Shown here: positions 43,301-55,300 of the stretch, piece by piece | How the letters are laid out: each line of letters begins with the position of its first letter | Position numbering within the stretch: position 1 is the first letter of the stretch | Origin: Bugula neritina | Lineage: Eukaryota; Bryozoa; Gymnolaemata; Cheilostomatida; Bugulidae | Direction of reading: 5' to 3' | Length of the DNA: 64,000 nt | Assembly (NCBI GenBank): GCA_964035545.1 | Contig: OZ037767.1 | Coordinates: forward strand, 1,430,680-1,494,679 | Position numbers and translations under genes: made by a program | The notes under the pieces: generated by a model | Databases searched by the model: none | The model's input: only the letters and a program-made list of their open reading frames with translations | What the model was told of the DNA's origin: nothing

Positions 43301-46300
43301 CCAACTACTCTAATGTAACTGGCTACTACTACTAAGTAATAAAGTAACTGACTACTCACACTACCACTACTCTACTACCACTAAGTACTAATAGAACTAC
43401 TACTCACACTACTACTACTAACCTGCAACTCTCCAGCCGTCAGGTCAATGCTGTCGCTGCCGTAGCTCGTCTCACTCATTCCCTGAGACAGAGGTGGGTG
43501 TGGCCTTCCACTCGTCGGCACCACATCTGGTGGTGCAGCAATGAAACCATCAGTGAATGCACTGCAGACAGACAATACAACTTACTTCTCCTTTTTTTAA
43601 ATCAAGCAAAAATCATTTTTACATTTCAGCGAAACTTTAGATATATCTGATTTACCTCTCACTCTTACATGCATAGACTCTAGTTATCAATATGATTATC
43701 ACTTAACTCTCAATCTCACATGCGAGAAGTCGGGTTGTCAATATTAACATAATTCACCTCTTATGCCACAGAGTCTAGTTATTGATATAATACTCACCTC
43801 TCCTTCTCTCGTATGCTAGATCTAGTTATTGATATAATACTCACCTCTCCTTCTCTCGTATGCTAGATCTAGTTATCGATATAATACTCACCTCTCCTTC
43901 TCTCGTATGCTAGATCTAGTTATCGATATCGGAGAAGGATCTCTGGACTTTCCCTTCTTTTTCAGAAAATGGAATTTTGACTTCTGGTGTTTGCTACTAA
44001 AAAACATAGAGTACTGGTGCATCATTGCTCTGGCATATGAGGCTAGTCTCTCCTCCAAAAGCATTACTACGTCATCGATTCATCATAACCAGAAACACTG
44101 AGCAGAGAGAGAACTTACTCCAGAGTGGCCGACTTCGCATGACCGTTCAGCATGTCACTGGACGCTGAGATGGTAGGCTCATCTGCTGAGCTTCCCCTTG
44201 TCAACTTCCCTCTTTGAGTCTTCTTATCATCATCTAAGATGTCTGCGTTAAAGCTTCTATTCAGAGCTAAATAATCAATAATTTCACACTTGGGTTATGG
44301 AGATAAGAAGTGGAGTGGCTTAAAATTTTATTCATTTATTCAAAGAAAGGTATTTAAATTCATGTTGGTTAAATTTATGTTGCATTACGAGCATCTACTA
44401 TAAAGATGTAGAGGCTTCTAGAACTAATGAAGTGTCATATGCAGAGATTACAGAAGTTTATCTACAACACTATAAAGTCGAGCTAGAGCCACACGCAGAA
44501 CTGGGAGAGATACACATACATCTTTACTATACTAGAGTCATACAAGCTGTAATCACTTGACAGGGAGTATGTAGTTGAATACAGCTGATAATATTTTACT
44601 AACATGCAGAAAACAGGCTACAGTGATCTAATAGAAAGGTTCAATTTGATTGATATCACTGAGATGAGTACGTCTGCATGGATAATGAGAGAGATGACTA
44701 CATTTGCACTGACAAGGAGAGAGATAAGTACGTCTGCACTGGCAATGAAAGAGATGAGTACGTCTGTACTGGCAATGAGAGAGATGAGTACGTCTGTACT
44801 GGCAATGAGAGAGATGAGTACGTCTGCATTGGCAATGAGAAATATGAGTATGTCTGCACTGGCAAAGAGAGAGGTGAGTACGTCTGCACTAACAACAAGA
44901 GAGATGAGTACGTCTGTACTGGCAATGAGAGAGATGAGTATGTTAGCACTAACAATGAGAGAGATGAGTACGTCTGCACTGGCAAAGAGAGAGGCGAGTA
45001 CGTCTGCACTAACAACAAGAGAGATGAGTACGTCTGTACTGAAAATGAATATCTGAGCAGAGCCTATAACAAAATAATGAAAAAAGGATAGAGACAGCAG
45101 AAATATAGTAGAAAGAAAATTAGGAAGATACACAGATAGAATAGAATAGAGCAATTATTACCAGGAAACACACAAGAAAAAAAAGAAGAGACACAAAGTG
45201 GTTGAAGAAGTAACGACACACCCATAAGAGTTCAAACAGGATTGGCAGGCGAGACAGGCAGGCTAAGAAGCTGGGATGAGCCGGGTGCATTCATACGGCA
45301 CACAATACTTACATTTAGACGAAGCAGACAAGGATCTGCCTCCTAGAGATTGTATCAAAAGAAAGGTACACATCAATGGGAGAACACTGGAAAGGATTGT
45401 ACACAAAAACACTAGAGGGGAGTGGAGGTAAGACCCACTAATTTAGCATCCTAAACTGTATAGGGTCTCCACATATGTATATAGCACAGGTTATACAGTC
45501 TGGGAGGGTAGGAAATTGGACTGACAACAATTACAACACAATAAAATAAAATATATGACTGAACAACAATAGAACAGCACATTATATGGCTAAACCTCTG
45601 GGAGATTACATCTACACCACAATCAGAGCTAAATGAACATTAATGTCATGCATACACAAGTGAAGGTCAAATGTCTATGTATATATAGGTCAAGGTAAAT
45701 CACATGATGTCGAGTATCTCAAGGTCACAATAGTGTCAAGGTCACTTGTAGGACATACATAAAACTGCCTATTTAAGAAAGAAAAATTAGGCAGCGTCAC
45801 TTACTCTTGCGGAAGGAAATTTGCCTAAGTTTCTGAGTTATATTTGAAGAGCTGTTAGAGGAGCTGTGTCTATCAGCCCGTTTCAGTAAGAGCTTCATGC
45901 TTTCTGGAGGAGGCGAACATGCAATCATACAAACAATGTGTGACGGAACATGATGCAACCTATCAGAGCGCAAGCGCGGCAGCAGTGGCAGCAAAAGCTA
46001 GCCAATAGTAAAACTGACAAAAGTTGGGTTTAGTGCATAGAAAGTTGTCACATCTCGTGCTAAAGTGCATGCATGATGCATTTCAAGACATAAGAGAGGA
46101 AAATTAACTAGGCTCATTCCTTTAACAATACTAAACAGGGTTAAGTAAAAGTCAACAAATAATCTTACAAATAGAAAGTCATCCACAGAGTAACACAAGA
46201 CATGCTGCTTACTTAGACCTAACCTGAAATATAGTCTGAATATACTCTGAGCAGGTAAACTGCAACAGAGTATGACTCACCTGCAGTAGTTCGATCTTCA

Positions 46301-49300
46301 GTCTCAGAAGCTGTGAGAGAGTGAAAACCGTTTAAAGTTGGTACGTACGACTGAGTGTCGGATTGAGTAACAGATGAAGATCTAGAAAATGTTTAGAATA
46401 TTAATTGGTAACTAGCAATTGGCAAAATAAAAAAACTCAAAATTAGTCAAAATAACAACTCACAAAAAGGGTACTTATTTACATTTCCAACAGAAATTAA
46501 AAATAGAGGAAAAAATAAAATGCATAAATTCCAAGCTGCTGTTTTCCTCTCTAATATCATGTTATATAACAATTTCAAGTTTCAATACTAAATATCAAGT
46601 ACCTACACATTTATATTTGCGGTAATAAGATCTAAGGTTTTTTAACTACAGAAAACACAACTTACGGTTTGTTAGCTAAATATTTGTCGTTGCATTTGAT
46701 GGGCAAACTTAGTCTGAGGAATTGAGTTTTAGTCTTAGCTCCTAGAGTACCGTAACTTCTGGAGCCTATCTTTATAGCGGGACAGTTGCTAGAGCTATAA
46801 TTAAACATGAAAACCATCTGATAATCTGATAAATCAGTGATTAGTTAAAGTTTGCTGGCTGCAACTTTGTTCAACACACTTCAAGTTTGCTTCATTCAAA
46901 ATTTTTGTTGACAAAAATCCTACCTTTTCTGCACTCTCGTTACGCTAACGTCAAATAATTCATCACTGGACGGATCAACGAACCGACCTTCACTCCTCAC
47001 GTACCAAAGAGGCATTGGGCGTGTCATGTTTCTGCAAACAATGCAAGTACAGAGAATTAACAATAATCAACTGATTACCAGCAACTAGCTATTAGCAACT
47101 ATTAAGTATAAAGTAAACTATTAACTTGTCAGCATCAACTGGAAAGAAACCAACAAAAAACAACCAAGTAGACATTTTTAGTTTAAACGTTAAACCAAGG
47201 TAAACGCTTGCACGTCAAACATCATTTCCTTGCATCAATCTACAGACGAACACTTGCGTACATCTGCAGATAAACACTTACATACATCTACAGATAAACA
47301 CTTACATACATCTACAGATGAACACTTACATGCAGAATGGCTCATAGCCCTCCTGGAGCCCACAGCAGGTGTAGTATTTAAGGCTATGAGGATCCTGTCC
47401 GTAGTTGATTCTAGCTCTCTGATCAGGACCAAGCATCACTATGGGAACGTATCTATCAGCTGAGATGTCCTTGAACGCTATTTCCTGTCCCGTCATGTCC
47501 ATCATCAGCTCTCCATTCATTGAGAATGTTAAGGTGTGATTGGATAGATCCAGCATGCAGCCGACTATATCTCCCACCTGCCAGGTCTTGCCATATCCTA
47601 TGGCACCACCATGCCACTTTCTAGCCTGAAGTATTGTCATGTCATGTCATTATGACAGATGATGTGTCGCATGTCAGATGAGTCACAAGTAATGATGTAA
47701 TGACGACAGAACAGGTAAATCTGACAAGACCACCAAGCTGCGAGTACATATACAAGTTGGTGTTGATGTAGTACTGGCTTTATAAAAAATTTAAGGCAAA
47801 CCACACTTGAAATCACATTTGACTAACTCTCTTATCTTATAGGTAGAAAAATTATAAAATAACAAACACTAAACCAACGCCATTCACCCGATACTCACCA
47901 CAAACCCGTCAAATACGTAGGCTTCGTTAGACTCTCCAATAGTGTTAACTGGACTACATGACTCTTTAGCCCAGCCCACCCTCATCAGTCCAGCAGTTAA
48001 TATCTCAAACTCAAAGTACCTGTGCATAAAAATAAAACGCTAGAACTACAAATTATGTCATACAAAAATATATTTGGAGACATATTTTAAGACATTAACT
48101 TCAACTATTTCATAAGAAGTATTACTTTTCGTGCATCAACTAACCATTTTCCCGAATTGACAGAGTAGCTTTTGGGGGGTCTTAGAACACGGCATTGTGT
48201 TTTGGCGTCTGCTATTTGCCGCGAAAGGCCTGCAAACATTAAAGGGGGTTAGAAATCATCTCGCAGTAATTAAATATGTAGTAACAGCAGCTAGGGCAAC
48301 GGTAGCAAACCAGAGGGACACGAGTTGTTACTCTCACAAAGTAAATATGTCAGTTTATTCTACGTTAATTATAGAATATATAATTTCAATAGGCCGGGTT
48401 GCTCCTATGTAAAATTTATGGTGGGGTTTAGATTAGAAATTTTCATGAGAAATGTTAGTGTAGAGCTCAAACTGTTTATCAATTTCTTTGACGACTCACT
48501 CACATAAAACACGTGACAGAAAGAAATCTTGGGCTTAACTTAAAGATTTTTATACACCAAGCAAATTTTTATTTGTAGAAACTTATTAACTATTATTAGA
48601 TATTTGTAATGTAAGTTAATGACTAGAACTAAATAAATAAATAGAGCACCATATTGCTGCAAAACAGGTTAAAATACTTGTGCAATTAAAGAGAAACTCA
48701 ACAAATGCAAGAACTTTGATAATTAAGGTGTTAGCATTTTGAAAATAGTGTGAAATGAAAAGAAGTTAGCTACATGATCAGAGACTAAGCTAGAAGCTTT
48801 GTATTTGTTTAAAATGTTTCAACATTGAAAATTAATTAATTATTTTCACTGAAATTTTGACTATTGCAATAATTATTACTAATTACTTAATTCTAAAATT
48901 TGCTTCAACAGAAAACGGGTGTAAAAGAGAAAAACTAAGACCGGTAGAGATTAGTATAAATCTAGTTTTCTACAGACTACATTATTAACAGGACGCTAGT
49001 AAGCTGTGAAAGGTTTCTGTATAAATAGCCTGAGTTAGATAGTCAGAGGCTACTACTGTTAGAAAGAAAGGGTAAGCGGCACACCTCTCGTACCACCTTG
49101 AGCTTCGGGGTTTGGAGGCTCTACATTGTACCCGTAGGCTAGTAGAGTTCTTATGGTCTCACTCGCTGTTTCTCTGTAAAATAATAAATAACTGTTTGTA
49201 CAGATATTTACTCACAGCATACAACACTACTGTACGACTTGATCACTGTCAGTACAACTCACTGACTATGTGACGGACTGAGTAACTGCATGACTAACTA

Positions 49301-52300
49301 AGTACGACTCACTGCCAGTACAACTTACTAATGGCCAGTATGACTCACTGACTATGTGACTGACTGAGTAACTGCATGACTAACTAAGTATGACTCACTG
49401 CCAGTACAACTTACTAATTGCCAGTATGACTCACTGACTATGTGACTGACTGAGTATGACTCTTTTATAGTACAACTCACTGAGTAACTCTATGACTCAC
49501 TGCCAGTATGACTAATTGATTATATGACTGAGTGACTAAATGACTCCGTGAGTGACTCACTGAGTAAGCAGTTGAGTGACAAACTGATTCACTCACTGAT
49601 TCACTCACCTATTCGCCTTCTTGATAGAGGCATCAACCTTAGAGTACGGCACAAGATGGCAGCTTCTCTTATTCTCCGTATCATCACACTGACCGTATGT
49701 CCACCCTTGTCGTATGCGATCCCTGGCCCACACATTGTGTGTGTTCTCTGCTAGCTGATCTACCAGCTCCTCCAGTCTGTCATTCAGTGAGACTCCTGAC
49801 AGGTCTAGAGGCATTGGCTTGTAACCATTGGTCTGCAAATAGCTACAACAACCAATAAGATAGCATCACTGTCTGCAACAACCAATAAGATAGCATTACT
49901 GTCTGCAACAACCAATAAGATAGCATTACTGTCTGCAACAACCAATAAGATAGCATTACTGTCTGCCTAATAGCCAATAAAATAACATTGCTGTTTGCAT
50001 ACAGAAAGTGAAATACAAATTAACTTCATTATAAATATATAAAACAAAGCAATTTTCTCTCTCGAATTTATAACACAAAAAATGCTCAGCACAGTTTTTA
50101 CAAAAATTTAAAAAACACATATAAAAACACACCAACTATACTGTGTGTACATGTATGTATATGTAGAACAGCTATACTGACAGTATGGTATATCACAGTG
50201 ATGAAGGAATAGAATGTAGAACACACAATGTTCAGGTTATATAAAATATAATACCAGAGAAATATTCTATAATACAGCAGGTAGAGTATATAACACAGTA
50301 GGTAGAGTATATAATACAGCAGGTAGAGTACATAATACAGCAGGTAGAGTATATAATACAGCAGGTAGAGTATATAATACAGCAGGTAGAGTATATAATA
50401 CAGTAGGTAGAGTATATAATACAGCAGGTAGAGTATATAATACAGCAGGTAGAGTATATAATACAGCAGGTAGAGTATATAATACAGCAAGTAGAGTTTA
50501 TAAATAATACAGCAGGTAGAGTATATAATACAGCAGGTAGAGTATATAATACAGCAGGTAGAGTATATAATACAGCAGGTAGAGTATATAATACAGCAGG
50601 TAAAGTATATAACACAGCAAACACACACCTGGAAGGTAACTTCTGGTATTTCATTCTGCGAGCTGGGTCAAGGTTATCTACGCTGATGTGATAGCCGAGT
50701 GCTAGAAGAGTTCGGAGAGTCTCAAATGCCAGAGTGATGTCATACTGGCGCTCACTTCCGGGTAACCTCTCAAATGTGGTGAGACAAGGGTGTTTCTTCT
50801 GAATATCGTCTCGGTGCTGCGTGACACAACAGAGATCACAACTCCAAACATTGAATAGCAATAGTATTACATAACTATATTATATGTACATTTAAATTTA
50901 TACAATATATATACTGTACTAATGCAAAGTAGAAAACCACACATGTATAGCACAGTATTGTACAGTAGACAACTCCTAATTTACAAGCATGATAATATCC
51001 AATGTAAATTTAAGTGCATAGCTACAGTGACACAAAGCAAGTATAAACCAAATAAAATGTTAGAAACAAACCTCTTTAAAGGTCCAGCCCTGCTCTATTT
51101 TACCCAAAGCCCAGAGTTCGTGAATATTCTCGGCCAGTTTGTCTCTCACTGACTCAATGTATGACGGCAGTTGAACCTGTTGCAAGTCAAAACTTGTGAA
51201 ATACATGTATGGAGAGTGTGTCTGTGTGTATTATTGGTCAATGAATTAATTGATTTATATATTGATGGGTCATTTGGATAATTACTGGGTCAATCTGTTG
51301 CTATATAAAAATATATTCATTTTATTAAATGAAAAAAATGATCATACGTTTCTTTTTCAGTTTCACTTTACCATGGTATAAGCAGAATACATTGCTGTAA
51401 CTTGATTATAAGTAGTGAGACTAACACAGCTAAGAAAACAAGGCTAATAACTCAAGCCACACAATGTCTAGTAGTGAGTCCATTAATAATAAACATAGCC
51501 TACAGAACTTACATGAGAAGTGTCAATAGGGTTTGGGACGAACACTTGATGCTCCCCAACATACGACGGGCCAAACAGCACGCCTCTATTTACATCTCCC
51601 AAGTTAAAGCATGGCTCAATCTTCAGCTTCTCTTTTGGCAGGAGTGATTCGAAAGTGGGAGCGTAACCCTCGGGTGGACCATGTTTCAATTTGCCGTGTT
51701 CCCCGCCCAACATGAACCGGCAACTTTACAAGTAAAATATATAATATTATACCACTGAAACCATACAACATGTCACATGTATAACATTCAAGTATCTATA
51801 TACAAAAATATTAGCTTAGGAACTGGCAAAAGTCAAGTAGGGACAAAGTCTTTAGCCTGTTTAATAAAAACCCTTTTCATCAGGGGTTCTCACAGGGATG
51901 ACGACTATAAACCGACACACTTTTACTGCATTTCCCATAGAATAAAATGAACAAGGAAACTATAGCGTGTTTTAATACAATAAAACATGCCGCTCACATA
52001 ACACAGAGACTCAGGTACCTGACTTTAGCCGACATGGACACCACAGGGAAAAACATTCCCGTCATGTTGAAGTCTTTCATAACCGCCTTGAGTCTAAATC
52101 CGTTAAGAGAGAAGCTGATGGCCGGAATACTGAGGTCAAGGCAGCAGCCCACTACATCTCCCTGAAGGAATATCAACAAGTGTGCTGTTACAACACTGTA
52201 CTTAGCCAGCCAATCAGCATCCAGTCTATTTATGTACATTTAATTCAATTCGACTGAATGAATAAGGAAATTGGCTAAAACCCATTTCAACTCAGCAAAC

Positions 52301-55300
52301 CAACCTTCTGGAGAATATGAGTTTCTGCGGATCTCACTTGCTTCCTTTTGCCACCTGTCCACAATGCAACGCCGTCAAATGCATACGAATACAAGTCGTC
52401 ACCGAGTCCATTACAACCCCATTTGCTGCCAGTAGCTGGATAAGCCCTGTAACCTTCTATGTTAGCCCAGCCCACTCTGACGTGAGGCGGGGACACGCCC
52501 ACTGCCTCTGTGTGGTCTATCACCACCTCATAATACCACTTCTTGTACATGGCGGCCCCCTCATTGAGACCAATAAATATGTTGGGCCTCATGCTACAAG
52601 GGAAATTCAAATATAGAAACAGGAAAATAATTGTATCTACAAGATTATTCACAGATATTTGAATAAAGGTTATTTACACCTACAAACATAACATTCTTAT
52701 TTTGTTCTAATTACAGTACAAGGTCAACGCATTATAATAACTGTTTTGCGTACATTTGGGGTTATCTAACCTTTTCATCCTATTGTAGACAAGTTCATAA
52801 AAAAATTTTATCACACAACAATCGGGAGTTATCTACCTTCATACTCTCACAAGCTATCCTAAGTTACTACATTACCAAGCAAGTGTATAAAGCTAGTCAT
52901 TTAGCCCCGACTATAAACGTTAGGAGTTGTCCAGCTTTATCGTTGAGCATAAATGCTTTGCCTAAATTGGAGTTATCTAACCTCATCACAGTTCTAATGA
53001 TTTAAGTGAGGAGTTGTCTAACCTTATCACTTTTTGAATAACTAAGTGAGGGGTTGTCTAACCTTATAACTGTATCCACCACTTTAGTCTGCAGCAGGAG
53101 ATCTCTGGAGGGGAGTAAGTTGTTACAGATGAGATTCTGATTGGTCCTCACAGCAATGTCATTCCCAACACAGAGAGAACACAACACCTCAAGCACCTAA
53201 TAAATGCAGGCAAAATGAGGGTAAATATCAATAGTACATATACATGTGTAACTTTACTGGCCGTATCTAATTTATACTACAGCTGGTATACATTACAAAT
53301 TATATATTACATAGTATATATTAAATCTAATATACATATTACATCAAGTACATTTAGTATATAGTATATAATATTTAGCAGTAATTAAAATAAAGTTAAC
53401 GCATCCAGAATATACATCAAGACGAAAAAGTCTGCATTTGTAGCTTTTCTCTAACATTCCAGAAAGCGTCTCATAAATGCAAGTATTTGTATATATTTTA
53501 TTGGATCATACTATTACTATAGTATACAGAAGACTTGATAAGATTAAATTATACTACATAATTAGAGTCTAAAATGTTATCGGTATTCTGTTATATTCTA
53601 TATTAATTTTATATTAGACACAGGGAGTTGCCCCACCTTTGGGTCTCTGCCGTGCTTGTCCAGCAGAGCTATAATACTCTGAATGTGAGGCTCCTTTATC
53701 ATAGTGAGGGCCTCGGGGGAGTCGATGAGTACGCAGTGCAGTACCTTCAGCACCCCCTTACTCGCCTGCTGACTCTGCAGCCTGTCTACCAGCCAATCAA
53801 GTCGCGACACCTGGGCAAACTGAGCACAGTTGGCTCTGTTACCCTGAATCATGGAGGCTGAAACAAACAACATAATCGTTACTCAATTATTCTGATAGAA
53901 AATATGTCCAACACACAGTAAGAAGGAGTTGAGATTTAAGAGACGTTTTTATCAGTTTATTTTTAGAACCACGGGTTGTCTAAAAACACACTTTACTCTG
54001 TTGACACCACTTTACTTCTGGAGCACCTGTATCATGCTGTCACATCTCTCACTATGGCAGCACACAGCAGACATTGCTGTTTAATTAAAAACAACAAAAT
54101 TGAATAACCTAATAAAATCCTACAGTTCAGACTGGCTTTACAAACTTTTGGCTTATATTATAAATATTTCATTCTAAAAATCTAGCATGATGAAACAAAT
54201 AGAAGTATCAAGTTTATAACATTTTCTAGTTTGTGGGCCATGAAACCCACCCAGAAGTAAGTAAAGATAGCTTGAGATCTCTTCATACAGTGTAGCTGCA
54301 TCCTCTCCAGCATAGTTGGCGAAATGACGGGGCGACTTGTACATGCTGAACTGGTCTATGGTATCTAGAACTAGGGCTATCATTCCTTCTTCCTGGAACA
54401 GGTTCTGCCGATTTCTCAGGGCGTGAAGTTTTTTCTGGACATCTTCATAGCCAACTACAATAGAGATTCAGTAAATGAAACTCCCTTGAAGAGAGCACAA
54501 CTTCTAAATTTACTAAGTGCAGTGATGATCAGCACACAGTCAAAGATGTCTATAGAAAGGAAACGTACTGTCAGGGTCAGGTTGAGCAAAGAACTCAATG
54601 AGATCTTGAAGACAGTGAAGTACTTCCTCTAGACTGGCCTTACTCCACGTGTCGGTAGCTCTTTGGTGAGTTCCGCCATCCAACGAGTCTTTGAGACTAG
54701 ACAGGCCTGTAGAGAGTACATAGTACTAGTACTGTATCACCACACTAGTGTATATATAATATAGTATAGTACAAATAATACTAGTTGTATACACTAAAAG
54801 TAGTACTGTGTTGCCACGGTGGTAAATGTGGTGTATGCCAGCGCTAGCAGCGCTGTTACATCGCCACATTAGTAAATATTAGTAGAAGTGTTTCAAAAGT
54901 TAATAAACACAAATTTTAAAACTAACACCTTTTAAGATTGTAAAATTAATTTAAATTATTTAAATGGGAAGAAGCCTTAAATAACCCATACATACTTTAC
55001 TGGAAATGTTGAAGACATCCAATAGAATTATAACCACAACAAATTAAGACGTAATCTAAATTAATCCAGTGAACCTTTGAGCTGTGCACCAAGTCTAACT
55101 AATGTATACCAGAGTAGAGGGTGAAATGAAACCTAGGGAGTCACAGAAAACCTGTCCAGTACAGTAATACTACAGACTAGTGCAGAAGAGTGAAAGAACC
55201 GCCCATCTACTTTACCCATACATAAACTTTACCTGCTGTTGATTTCTTAAGTACTTGGGCTACAAATTATATTATAGAGCAGCTCAGCTGTGTGCCTCAT

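Noticed and set aside
44604-45154. Open frames encoding STSALAMRE-type and LISLIAS-type repeats
   Set aside because: Products of the 30-bp intronic repeat between exons 29 and 30; no domain, no splice logic.
50098-50622. Tail of repeated TCCIIYS or YILYLLY residues following exon 19
   Set aside because: Intronic 21-bp satellite read through; the family frame ends at the donor at 50627-50628.
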